Shown here in pieces: positions 1-7,620 of a stretch of 64,000 nucleotides of DNA. The stretch is from Herbihabitans rhizosphaerae (GTDB lineage: Bacteria; Actinomycetota; Actinomycetes; Mycobacteriales; Pseudonocardiaceae). The translations under genes were made by a program, and so were the position numbers. The stretch lies in the NCBI RefSeq assembly GCF_004216555.1, contig NZ_SGWQ01000002.1:279219-343218 (forward strand). The letters run 5' to 3'. Each line of letters starts with the position of its first letter. The stretch's first letter is position 1. The notes beneath the pieces are model-generated. The model was not told the DNA's origin. It was given only the letters and a program-made list of their open reading frames with translations, and did no database searches.

Positions 1-1673
1 GGCCGCCCGTCGGCCGGCAGGTTCGGCACTCGGAACGCGGAGACGTTGGAGCCGGGGAGGATCTTCACGCCGTCCGGTCCGACGTCGTAGATCTTGGCGA
101 AGAACACGCCCTCTCCGGGCGGCTGGCCGGGCACCGCCGCGATGCGCAGCCGCACGGTCGACGAGCCGGCGATCAGCAACTGCCCGTCCAGCGGCGCGCT
201 GCGGAATCGCGCCACCTGTCCCGGCAGGTCGATCGCCATCCGGCCGGCCAGCCGCGACGAACTGCCGATCATCGCGCCGAGGCCGGGCATGCTGCTCACC
301 GACGCCGGGTTGCCGCCGGGCGGGTTCACCACGGTCTGCTGCTCGCCGCGCAGCGGAACGGTCTTGCGCTCGCCCGCACCGCTCGCCGCACCCGGGTAGT
401 TCGCCGCGGTGACCGTGCGCACCGACGGTGTGCCCTGCGCGCGCAGCGCCCCCTGCACGGCGTACTGGAAGCCGGAGCCCGGGTCGGATCCGTTGCCGCG
501 CAGGTGGAAGTCGAACCAGTCCACAATGGACGATCGGAGTTCCTTGCCCGGCCGGCCGCCGTCGTGGCCACCGGTGTACCAGGACACCTTCACCTTGCCG
601 CCCGCCCGCGCGATTGCCCGCGCGGTGGCGTCGGCCTGGTCGAGCCCGAACAGCGTGTCCTGTTCGCCCTGCACGATCATCGTCGGCTTGGTGATCCGGT
701 CGGCGACCGACACGGGGGAGACCGACCGCAGCAGGTCAACGGTCGCCTGGCTGGCCTTGCCGGTCGTGGCCACCTCGGCGTAGGCGCGGCAGATCTCCAG
801 CCGGAACCGGCCGCAGGCGTTCATCGGCCCGGCCTGGCGTTGCCCGCCGTTCTGCCCGGGAGCGCCCGCGCCCGGGATTCCGCCACCACCCGCGCCGCCG
901 GTCGGGTCACCGCCGCCGGGTGCGGGCGGATCGGCGTTCTGGTCCTCCTCGTCGCCCGGCTCCGGTGCGTCGGCCTGTGGGTTGGCCAGGCCCGCGCCGC
1001 CCATTCCGGCGGCGAAGAAGATGCCGGCCCACGAGCGCTTGAACACGCCGTTGGCCTCGAACGCGCCGGCGGCCGGGGTGCCCGGCAGGTCGGTGCGCGT
1101 GGTGGCCGCGTTGGGGATCAGCGCTTGGCCGAGGTCGTTGTAGGTGATCACTGGCGCCAGCACGTCCACCCGGGGGTCGTGCCCGGCGAGCAGCAGTGAG
1201 AGCGCGCCGCCGTAGGACGCGCCGGTGACGCCGACCCGCGGGTCGTTCGGCCCGTCCTTCTGTACCTCGGACCGGGTGGACAGCCAGCTGATCAGCTCGC
1301 GCGCGTCGGCCACCTCGGCGTCCGGCGCGTTGAGCGCGATCTCCCCGGTGCTGCGGCCGAACCCTCTGGCGGAATAGGCCAGCACCACGAATCCGCGCTC
1401 GGCCATCTCCCTGGCCTCGCCGGCGACGCTGTCCTTACTTCCACCGAACCCGTGCGCGAGCAAGATCGCCGGCGCCGGTGTCCCCGTCTCGGGGAGGTAC
1501 AGGGTGGTGTCGATGCGCACTTGGCTGATTCCGGTGCCGATGGGCAGCACGGACTCCTGCGTACGGACCTCGGCGGTGTCATCATCGGCAAGGAACCACA
1601 CCACGCCGGCCGCGGCGAGGAGGGCGACGAGCAGGATGACCACGAACGTGCGCGGCCTGGGAGTTCGGGGCAC
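1..1673 (-). CDS. Exported S15/CocE-NonD family alpha/beta hydrolase (3' end outside window)
   Basis: The frame is open from the left edge to a GTG at 1671-1673, with an in-frame TAA four codons upstream, so the start is well fixed. The N-terminus is a short basic stretch followed by a hydrophobic segment (VVILLVALLAAAGVVWFL), a signal peptide or anchor. An alpha/beta hydrolase core follows: LLAHGFGGS (oxyanion region), the nucleophile elbow GASYGG near residue 150, and GGHDGG as the likely catalytic His. Between the lid and the last part of the core lies a Gly/Pro/Asp/Glu-rich low-complexity insert of about 50 residues. The C-terminal part looks like the jelly-roll domain of X-Pro dipeptidyl peptidases and cocaine esterase. 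About 557 codons are visible; the end is missing. Substrate is unknown: peptidase, esterase or acylase are all possible. Confidence 0.85.
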   Translation of the reverse strand, partial: MPRTPRPRTFVVILLVALLAAAGVVWFLADDDTAEVRTQESVLPIGTGISQVRIDTTLYLPETGTPAPAILLAHGFGGSKDSVAGEAREMAERGFVVLAYSARGFGRSTGEIALNAPDAEVADARELISWLSTRSEVQKDGPNDPRVGVTGASYGGALSLLLAGHDPRVDVLAPVITYNDLGQALIPNAATTRTDLPGTPAAGAFEANGVFKRSWAGIFFAAGMGGAGLANPQADAPEPGDEEDQNADPPAPGGGDPTGGAGGGGIPGAGAPGQNGGQRQAGPMNACGRFRLEICRAYAEVATTGKASQATVDLLRSVSPVSVADRITKPTMIVQGEQDTLFGLDQADATARAIARAGGKVKVSWYTGGHDGGRPGKELRSSIVDWFDFHLRGNGSDPGSGFQYAVQGALRAQGTPSVRTVTAANYPGAASGAGERKTVPLRGEQQTVVNPPGGNPASVSSMPGLGAMIGSSSRLAGRMAIDLPGQVARFRSAPLDGQLLIAGSSTVRLRIAAVPGQPPGEGVFFAKIYDVGPDGVKILPGSNVSAFRVPNLPADGR

Positions 1674-2065
1674 GGCACGACGTTATGCGAGTTTCGCTGA
1701 GATATCTGAGAACGACCTGAAACCCGCCAGAACCCGACCCCGGCTCACCTACCCACTTACCGACTTCACGCAGCCGGGTGTGTTGACCGCCCCGATCAAA
1801 AGCCCGCTGAGGTCGAAACTCATTGTCGAGGGCGGTCGCCCCTACGACGCCGGAGAGACAGCGGGCGAGGAACGAGCCCACTGTCTCGGAGGAGGCGTGA
1901 CTGAACCACCCACGAAACCCAACCACCCACACCCGGCACCCAGCCACCCACCCAAAAAGACCACAACCCCGTTCGGCGAAGCCGAACCAGGCGACCCTGC
2001 CCGAGATAGAGAACACAGCCCACCCGGCTGGTGTCGCGGGCGCGGACAGTGAACAATGGTCACCA
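1674..2065. other. Intergenic region without a confident gene
   Basis: This stretch between the divergent hydrolase and terC has no convincing gene. It contains a cytosine-run tract (about 1906-1955) whose minus strand could form G-quadruplexes, and a small hairpin GTTCGGC-GAA-GCCGAAC at 1971-1987. A 51-codon GTG frame (1897-2052) has an AGGAGG almost touching its start; its product is Pro/His-rich and low complexity. I do not count it as a gene. Confidence 0.5.
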
Positions 2066-2166
2066 AGTGGAGGGGAGTATTCCTTCGCGTCGACGTCGTC
2101 AACACGGCACCGTTCGCGGTCCCGGCGTCGGCGGCCAGCCGCTACGCTGGCGGAAGAGACCTCCGG
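2066..2166 (+). promoter_or_regulatory. yybP-ykoY-type manganese riboswitch upstream of terC
   Basis: The 5' conserved strand AGGGGAGTA (2071-2079), the internal CGTCGTCAACACGG segment (2094-2107) and the 3' strand GAAGAGACCTCC (2153-2164) match, in order and spacing, the conserved parts of yybP-ykoY RNAs as I know them (GGGGAGUA, GUCGUCA, CAAGACCU). Helix P1 would pair GTGGAGG (2067-2073) with the CCTCC region at 2160-2164. These RNAs sense Mn2+ and commonly precede TerC/MntP-type transporters, which is what follows here. The 3' strand ACCTCCGGT (2159-2167) is an exact 9-base complement of ACCGGAGGT (2190-2198), the terC Shine-Dalgarno. Ligand-stabilised P1 would therefore free the ribosome site: a translational ON switch. 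The match is by eye, not by covariance model. Confidence 0.75.
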
Positions 2167-2206
2167 TTGTTCGGCGGTTCGTCCGTAGCACCGGAGGTTT
2201 GACTGA

Positions 2207-3250
2207 ATGAACATCCCTGTCTGGGTTTGGGCGGCGACGCTCGGGGGTTTGCTGCTGCTGCTCTTGATCGATCTCGTGATTGTGGACAGCAAGCCGCACG
2301 AGGTCACGGTCGGCGAGGCTGCTCGATGGGTGACCTTCTACGTCGCGATCGCGGTCCTGTTCGGCCTGGGCATCTGGTTCTTCTCGGGCGGCCAGCACGC
2401 CGGGGAGTACTTCGCCGGATACATCACCGAGTACTCGTTGTCGGTGGACAACCTGTTCATCTTCTTGGTGATCATGTCCGCGTTCAAGGTGCCGAAGGTG
2501 CACCAGCACAAGGTGTTGCTGGTGGGAATCCTGCTCGCGCTGGTGATGCGCGGCATCTTCATCGCGGTCGGCGCGGCGGCCATCGCCGAGTTCAGCTGGG
2601 TGTTCTACCTGTTCGGCGTCTTCCTGATCTACACGGCGTGGAAGCTGTCCAGCACCGGCCTCGGGCACGATGACGAGGACTACGAGGAGAACAAGGTCAC
2701 CACGCTGGCCCGCAAGTTCCTCCCGGTCGCCGAGGACTACCACGGCTCCAAGACGATCACCAAGATCGACGGCAAGCGCTACGTCACGCCGATGATGATC
2801 GTGATGATCGCGATCGGCTCGGCGGACCTGATGTTCGCGGTCGACTCGATCCCGGCGATCTTCGGGCTCACCAAGGAGCCGTTCCTGGTGTTCACCGCGA
2901 ACGCCTTCGCGCTGATGGGCCTGCGGCAGTTGTACTTCCTGCTCGGCGGCCTGCTGAAGAAGCTGGTGTACCTGTCCATCGGCCTCGCGGTGATCCTCGG
3001 CTTCATCGGCGTGAAGCTGATCCTGGAGGCGCTGCACTCGAACACGCTGAGCTTCATCAACAACGGCGAGGGCCTGCACGTCCCGACCGTCGGCATCGAG
3101 GTCTCGCTGGCCGTGATCGTCGGCGTGCTGGCGATCACCGCGATCGCGAGCCTGATGAAGTCGCGCAAGGACGAGAAGAAGGCCGCGGAGGAGAACGCGG
3201 ACTCTGAGGACGCCACGGATTCCTCGAAGTCCCAGTCCAGCAACGCGTAG
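2207..3250 (+). CDS. terC: TerC family integral membrane protein, probable Mn2+ exporter
   Basis: 347 residues with about nine hydrophobic segments, the usual TerC size. The two family hallmarks are present: the acidic transmembrane motif YSLSVDNLF (Asp81) and its inverted-repeat partner SADLMFAVDSIPAIFG (Asp213). The C-terminus is a charged, Ser/Asp/Glu-rich cytoplasmic tail. The start ATG follows an excellent GGAGG (2192-2196). Known members export manganese or support metalation of exported proteins; tellurite resistance is the historical name. Control by the riboswitch just upstream supports a manganese role. The gene stands alone and ends at a large hairpin. Confidence 0.93.
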   Translation: MNIPVWVWAATLGGLLLLLLIDLVIVDSKPHEVTVGEAARWVTFYVAIAVLFGLGIWFFSGGQHAGEYFAGYITEYSLSVDNLFIFLVIMSAFKVPKVHQHKVLLVGILLALVMRGIFIAVGAAAIAEFSWVFYLFGVFLIYTAWKLSSTGLGHDDEDYEENKVTTLARKFLPVAEDYHGSKTITKIDGKRYVTPMMIVMIAIGSADLMFAVDSIPAIFGLTKEPFLVFTANAFALMGLRQLYFLLGGLLKKLVYLSIGLAVILGFIGVKLILEALHSNTLSFINNGEGLHVPTVGIEVSLAVIVGVLAITAIASLMKSRKDEKKAAEENADSEDATDSSKSQSSNA

Positions 3251-3292
3251 TCCGGTTCCACGCGCGGCACGCGGTGGCCCAGGACAGGCCCT

Positions 3293-3408
3293 AGTACTAC
3301 AGGGCTACAGCCGGGTCGAGCCCGCTGAACCCGTTAGCGCGGCTAAAGGTTCAGCGGGCTCGACCCGTTAGCGTGGCTCACGACACGCCGGAAAGGCCCT
3401 GTAGTACT
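3293..3408. terminator. Nested inverted repeat between convergent genes
   Basis: An outer pair AGTACTACAGGGC (3293-3305) / GCCCTGTAGTACT (3396-3408) of 13 bp encloses a 19-bp perfect stem (3313-3331 with 3348-3366), which in turn encloses TTAGC-GCG-GCTAA. It lies between terC and the convergent RES gene, so it can terminate both transcripts. There is no U-tract. The outer arm reaches the stop codon region of the RES gene. Confidence 0.7.
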
Positions 3409-4067
3409 TAGTCCAGCAGCGTGTAGTTCAGTTCCTCGCAGACGCGGGCGAGTGGGAGATCGAGGCCCGGGTAGCTGAGTGGGACCAGTACGTCCGGGTT
3501 GGCCGGCAGCGCGTCGGCGGCCGGCGGGTTCCACAGCGCCAGCGCGGGTGAGCCGGAGTCCATCGAGGACCGGTACCAGACGCCGTCCAACTCGGGGTGC
3601 GCCGCCCTGATCGCGCGCGCCCACGCCTGGGTCACCGCCTTGGTGCCGCTGCTGCTGATCAACTGGGACGCGCCGGCCCTGGTCGGCCAGAGCCCGGACA
3701 GGTCGAGCAGGCGCAGCGTGCGGCGCGGGCGGACGATCACCAGGTGCGGCCGGCGGGTGGCGCGGTCGAGTACCGAGGTCGCCTGGAACACCTCGGCCAC
3801 GCTGGTGCGCACGGACAGTCCGAAGTAGACGACGCCGTGCTCGGGCGTGGTGGACGGCGATCCGTCGGGCTTGGGCTCCTGCGGGTCGAACCGGCCGTGC
3901 GGCAGCGGCCCGGTGTAGCGGAACGTGTTCCACCGCTGCCGGTGCGCGCCACCCGCGGCGAAAATACGCACGAGCCGGGTGGCGCTGTGTACTGCGACGA
4001 TGTCCTCATCCACACGCAGTAACGCGCGCAGCGCAGCGGGACTCGGCGGCTGGGGGAGCCGTGCCAT
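3408..4067 (-). CDS. RES domain toxin of an MbcTA-like toxin-antitoxin pair
   Basis: 219 residues. The RES-domain signature residues are visible: Arg59 in HGRFDP, Glu92 in SVAEVF and the Ser pair 167-168 in YRSSMDSG; Arg-Glu-Ser are the residues described as important in this family. Characterised RES toxins (MbcT, Res) degrade cellular NAD+. The gene lies 48 bp downstream of an antitoxin-like gene on the same strand, the usual antitoxin-first order. NAD+ degradation is inferred from the family. Its length is typical. Confidence 0.88.
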   Translation of the reverse strand: MARLPQPPSPAALRALLRVDEDIVAVHSATRLVRIFAAGGAHRQRWNTFRYTGPLPHGRFDPQEPKPDGSPSTTPEHGVVYFGLSVRTSVAEVFQATSVLDRATRRPHLVIVRPRRTLRLLDLSGLWPTRAGASQLISSSGTKAVTQAWARAIRAAHPELDGVWYRSSMDSGSPALALWNPPAADALPANPDVLVPLSYPGLDLPLARVCEELNYTLLD

Positions 4068-4115
4068 GTCGAAGGGGATCCAGTCAGCTGTGGTCGGCGG
4101 CGGTCCGGAGTACGG

Positions 4116-4697
4116 TCACGCCGGAATGCCGAGCACGGCCGCGAGTTCCGCGACCCGCTGCGGTTCGCCGCCGGCGAGCAGCCACTGTCTCGGCGTGGCC
4201 GGCGAGCCGTTGATCCGCAGGTCCTCCTGGGGCGTGGTCACGAACGCGGCGACGACGAGCGGGGGCTGGTCGTCCGGCACCGCGGCGAGGACGGTCTCCA
4301 ACCCGGGCAGCACGCCGCTGCTGGTGAACTGCCACGCGGGCAGCCGCCAGCCGCCCCGGTCCTTCCAGCCGACCAGCCGGCCGGCCGCGAGGCGGTGCCG
4401 GATGCGGCTGTCGTCGACGCCGAGCTTGCGTGCCGCGTCGAGCACGGTGAGCGCCGAGTCACGCAGAACCGTCTGTGCCGCAACGGTTCGAGCGCGCGCG
4501 TCGATCTCGTCGGGGCGGCGCGGGGACAGGTCGAGCCCGACCTCTCCGAGCGCGTCGCGCTGCTCGGAGGAGAAGTAGTCGGTCGGGTCCGGGTTGGGCG
4601 GTGACAGACGCTTCGCGGCATCCTCCACCAGGTGCAGGAACTCCACGGCGTTCACACGCAGGCCTGCCTTTGCCAACACGGTCTCGAGCGCAGTCAT
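4116..4697 (-). CDS. Antitoxin with HTH and MbcA/ParS-like toxin-binding C-terminus
   Basis: 193 residues. Residues about 79-123 form a helix-turn-helix followed by a wing-like KDRGGWRLPAWQF, resembling excisionase/MerR-type DNA binding. Residues about 128-190 (ending TPRQWLLAGGEPQRVAELAAVLG) match the short DUF2384-type domain that caps RES toxins. Together they describe an autoregulating antitoxin. It is the first gene of a two-gene operon with the RES toxin. The promoter region just upstream holds three tandem 10-bp repeats that could be its operator. Confidence 0.82.
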   Translation of the reverse strand: MTALETVLAKAGLRVNAVEFLHLVEDAAKRLSPPNPDPTDYFSSEQRDALGEVGLDLSPRRPDEIDARARTVAAQTVLRDSALTVLDAARKLGVDDSRIRHRLAAGRLVGWKDRGGWRLPAWQFTSSGVLPGLETVLAAVPDDQPPLVVAAFVTTPQEDLRINGSPATPRQWLLAGGEPQRVAELAAVLGIPA

Positions 4698-4718
4698 GCC
4701 GCATAGACTAACCCGTCT

Positions 4719-4748
4719 GTGCGCTTTCGTGCGCGTTTGTGCCGAAAA
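4719..4748. promoter_or_regulatory. Three tandem 10-bp direct repeats upstream of the toxin-antitoxin operon
   Basis: GTGCGCTTTC, GTGCGCGTTT and GTGCCGAAAA lie end to end at 4719-4748, one DNA turn apart, about 22 bp upstream of the antitoxin ATG. On the minus strand a TAGTCT (-10-like, about 4703-4708) sits between them and the start, so the repeats cover the -35 area. This is a plausible operator for antitoxin-mediated autorepression. Confidence 0.45.
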
Positions 4749-4827
4749 TCACCAAGATCGACACTTGCCGCACATACTAAATCACAATCGGTAGGCGACG
4801 GTTGGGAATCGCCTGATCCGGTGACGC

Positions 4828-4857
4828 TTGACACAACGAACGGGCCAGCCCTAGCGT
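4828..4857 (+). promoter_or_regulatory. Sigma-70-type promoter of the sugar ABC operon
   Basis: TTGACA at 4828-4833, an 18-bp spacer, and TAGCGT at 4852-4857. It is the same -35/spacer/-10 combination as the promoter at 12386-12415 in front of the isomerase gene, and it is followed directly by a LacI-type operator. Confidence 0.75.
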
Positions 4858-4859
4858 CT

Positions 4860-4879
4860 CCGAGTAATCGATTTCTCGG
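4860..4879. promoter_or_regulatory. LacI-family operator O1, overlapping the transcription start
   Basis: CCGAGTAATCGATTTCTCGG is a 20-bp palindrome with one mismatched pair and the central CG typical of LacI-family sites. It begins two bases after the -10 hexamer, a blocking position. The core GAGTAATCGATTTCTC differs in one base from the reverse complement of the site at 12418-12433, next to the LacI gene. Confidence 0.75.
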
Positions 4880-4937
4880 CGTGCCGGTGACCCGACACAG
4901 CCGGCGGCCGAACACACCTTCGGCGACGAGGGATGGG

Positions 4938-6518
4938 ATGGACGACGACGTCAGTCCGTTGGTCGAAATGACCAGCATCAGCAAGTCCTACGGGGGAGTC
5001 CAGGCCTGCCGGGACATTGACTTCACCGTGCGCGCCGGCGAGGTGCACGCGTTGCTCGGCGAGAACGGCGCGGGCAAGTCGACCTTGATGAAGGTGCTGT
5101 CCGGTGAGGTTGTCGACCACCAGGGCGAGATCTTCATCGAGGGTGCCCGGATTCGGTTCAACCGCCCGATCGATGCCCAGCGTGCCGGTATCGCGATGAT
5201 CCATCAGGAGCTCGACCTGGTGCCCGCGCTGTCCATCGCGGAGAACATCTTCCTCGGCAAGGAACTCAAGACGCGCGCCGGAACGGTCGACAAGCGGCGC
5301 ATGATCAGACAAACCGGCGAGTTGCTCGAGCGCACCGGGGTCGCGCTCGATCCTCGCCGGCTTGTCGAGGAACTGCGTACCGGCGAGCAGCAGCTCGTCA
5401 CGATCGCCAAGGCGCTGTCCCTGGACGCGCGGGTGCTGATCATGGACGAGCCCACCTCCGCGCTGTCCTCGCACGAGGTGGAGCAGCTGTTCGAGGTGAT
5501 CAGCGAGCTGCGGGCCAGCGGCGTCGGCATGGTCTACATCTCGCATCGCATGGAGGAGATCGGCCGCGTCGCCGACCGCGCGACCGTGCTGCGCAACGGT
5601 TCGGTCGTCGCCGAGTTCGACGCCCGCGAGCTGACCGCGGCCCAGGCCTCCGAGGCGATGGTCGGCCGCCCGGTGCAGACCCTGTTCCACACCTCGACCG
5701 CCGCCACCGGCGACGAGGTGCTCGTGGTGAACGACCTTCACGTGCACCCGAAGCACCCGAGCCCCGGCCGCCGAGACCCGAACGGGATCACGCTCAGCGT
5801 GCGCGCCGGGGAGATCGTCGGGCTCGCCGGGTTGCTCGGCGCCGGCCGCACCGAGCTGCTCGAGACGCTGTACGGAATCGGCTCGCCCGGCTCCTGGAGC
5901 GGCGAGGTTTCGTTGCGGGGCAAGCGAATCCGGCCGCGCGGCGCGCGTCGGGCGCTGCGCATGGGCATGGCGTTCGTGCCGGAGGACCGGCGCATCGCCG
6001 GGCTGGCGCTGGAGCACTCGGTACTCGCCAATACCGTGCTGTCCATTGTGGACCGATTGGCCGTGGCGGGCGCGGTGCCGCGGGGGCGCGAACGCGACGC
6101 CGCCCAACGCAGTGTCGAGGAGCTCGGCGTGAAGCTGGGGTCGATCAACGACCCGGTCGGCTCGCTGTCCGGCGGCAACCAGCAGAAGGTGGTGCTCGGT
6201 CGGGGCATGCTCACCGACCCGGTGCTGCTGCTGCTCGACGAGCCCACCCGCGGGGTGGACGTCGGCGCGAAGGCGGAGATCTACCGGCTGCTCGGCGAAG
6301 CGGCCAAGCGGGGAGTCGGCGTGCTGTTCGCGTCCTCGGAATTGGCCGAGCTGGTCGGTGTGTGTGACCGGGTGATCGTGCTTCGGGACGGGCGCAGCGT
6401 GCGCGAGCTGAATACGAGTGAAGTCGGGGAGGCCGACCTGCTGGCGGCCTCCATGGGAGAAGGAATGGTGGTCGACGCCTTGGCGAACGGCGAGGCGAAC
6501 GGCGGTGAGGTGGCATGA
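4938..6518 (+). CDS. Sugar ABC transporter ATP-binding protein (CUT2, RbsA/XylG-like, two NBDs)
   Basis: 526 residues from ATG 4938, chosen because the family begins here (VEMTSISKSYGGV) and GAGGGATGGG precedes it; the longer open frame upstream crosses the promoter and operator. The first nucleotide-binding domain has Walker A GENGAGKST (about residues 41-49), a degenerate signature LRTGEQQL (near 145) and Walker B VLIMDEPTSAL. The second has a degenerate Walker A GLLGAGRTE, the signature LSGGNQQK (near 410) and LLLLDEPTRGVDVG. This fused, asymmetric layout is typical of CUT2 monosaccharide importers. It is the first gene of a four-gene operon and overlaps the permease start by four bases. 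The sugar is not given by this gene; see the regulon finding. Confidence 0.95.
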   Translation: MDDDVSPLVEMTSISKSYGGVQACRDIDFTVRAGEVHALLGENGAGKSTLMKVLSGEVVDHQGEIFIEGARIRFNRPIDAQRAGIAMIHQELDLVPALSIAENIFLGKELKTRAGTVDKRRMIRQTGELLERTGVALDPRRLVEELRTGEQQLVTIAKALSLDARVLIMDEPTSALSSHEVEQLFEVISELRASGVGMVYISHRMEEIGRVADRATVLRNGSVVAEFDARELTAAQASEAMVGRPVQTLFHTSTAATGDEVLVVNDLHVHPKHPSPGRRDPNGITLSVRAGEIVGLAGLLGAGRTELLETLYGIGSPGSWSGEVSLRGKRIRPRGARRALRMGMAFVPEDRRIAGLALEHSVLANTVLSIVDRLAVAGAVPRGRERDAAQRSVEELGVKLGSINDPVGSLSGGNQQKVVLGRGMLTDPVLLLLDEPTRGVDVGAKAEIYRLLGEAAKRGVGVLFASSELAELVGVCDRVIVLRDGRSVRELNTSEVGEADLLAASMGEGMVVDALANGEANGGEVA

Positions 6519-7603
6519 GCTCGGACAAGGGTGACGTGACGACGACGGATTCGGCCGAGGAGCCGGACGAGGTGCAGGCCGCGACGCCGGTAAAGGGGGG
6601 TGGCGGCGGCCGGAAGAACGTGGTCGCCACGCTGTTCCGGTTCCAGAGCCTGTTCGGTTTGGCCCTGGTGTTCATCGCGGGCGTGATCTTCTCGCCCAAC
6701 GTGAACGGCGAGCTGATCTTCCTCGGCGTGAACAACCTGTTCGACATCGTGCGGTCGGTGTCCGAGATCGGCATCCTCGCGGTCGGCATGACGCTGGTGA
6801 TCCTGATCGGCGGGATCGATCTGTCCGTCGGCTCGATGCTGGGCTTCTCCAGCGTCGTGGTCGCCGTGCTGCTGGTGAACGAGAACTGGGGAGTCGGCCC
6901 GGCGGTCGTGGTCGTGCTGATCCTCGGGCTCGCGTTCGGCGCGCTGCAGGGCGCGCTGGTGGCGTCGTTCGGGATCCAGGCGTTCATCGTGACGCTGGCC
7001 GGTATGCAGGTCGCGCGCGGCCTGGCCAGGATCACCTCCGGCGGTCAGGGCGTGCAGATCTCCTACGGGAACGACGATCCGAGCAAGGCGCCCGAGGTGT
7101 TCTCGCTGATCGGCGAGCGCACGTTCAACGGCGTGGTGCCGATCTCGACGCTGATCTTCGCCGCCGTGGCCGCGCTGGCGATCATGGCGCTGCGGGTGAC
7201 CTCGTTCTCCCGGCACGTGTACGCGATCGGCGGCAACGAGAAGGCCGCGCGGCTGTCCGGTGTGCCGGTCATGCGCGTGAAGATCATCGTGTTCGCGATC
7301 TGCGGGCTGTGCGCCGCGCTCGCCGGAATCGTGCACGCCGGATACCTGAACTTCGGCGGGCCGAACGACGGCACGATGTTCGAATTGAAGGCGATCGCCG
7401 CCGTGGTCATCGGTGGAACGAGTTTGATGGGCGGCCGAGGAACCGTACTCGGCACGGTCGCCGGCGCGTTGTTGGTCGGAATGCTGGAAAACATCCTCGG
7501 ACTGAACAACATCAAGTCGGATTGGCAATCGATAATCATCGGTTTGGTAATTGTGCTTGCCGCGGGCCTGCAACGTATTCGCCCGGCATCGGTGAGTTCG
7601 TGA
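6515..7603 (+). CDS. Sugar ABC transporter permease (CUT2, RbsC-like)
   Basis: 362 residues. The ATG overlaps the ATPase stop (ATGA). A charged, Gly-rich cytoplasmic N-terminus of about 35 residues precedes some 9-10 hydrophobic segments. Family landmarks are TLVILIGGIDLSVGS, the cytoplasmic AIGGNEKAARLSGV and, near the end, IAAVVIGGTSLMGGRGT. It would form the homodimeric channel for the ATPase encoded before it and the binding lipoprotein encoded after it. Confidence 0.95.
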   Translation: MSSDKGDVTTTDSAEEPDEVQAATPVKGGGGGRKNVVATLFRFQSLFGLALVFIAGVIFSPNVNGELIFLGVNNLFDIVRSVSEIGILAVGMTLVILIGGIDLSVGSMLGFSSVVVAVLLVNENWGVGPAVVVVLILGLAFGALQGALVASFGIQAFIVTLAGMQVARGLARITSGGQGVQISYGNDDPSKAPEVFSLIGERTFNGVVPISTLIFAAVAALAIMALRVTSFSRHVYAIGGNEKAARLSGVPVMRVKIIVFAICGLCAALAGIVHAGYLNFGGPNDGTMFELKAIAAVVIGGTSLMGGRGTVLGTVAGALLVGMLENILGLNNIKSDWQSIIIGLVIVLAAGLQRIRPASVSS

Positions 7604-7620
7604 AGAAGGGAAGCACGCTC

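Noticed and set aside
1897-2052. Small GTG frame with AGGAGG next to the start
   Set aside because: The ribosome site is only one base from the GTG, the product is Pro/His/Thr low complexity that merely translates a C-run tract, and the end runs up to the riboswitch.
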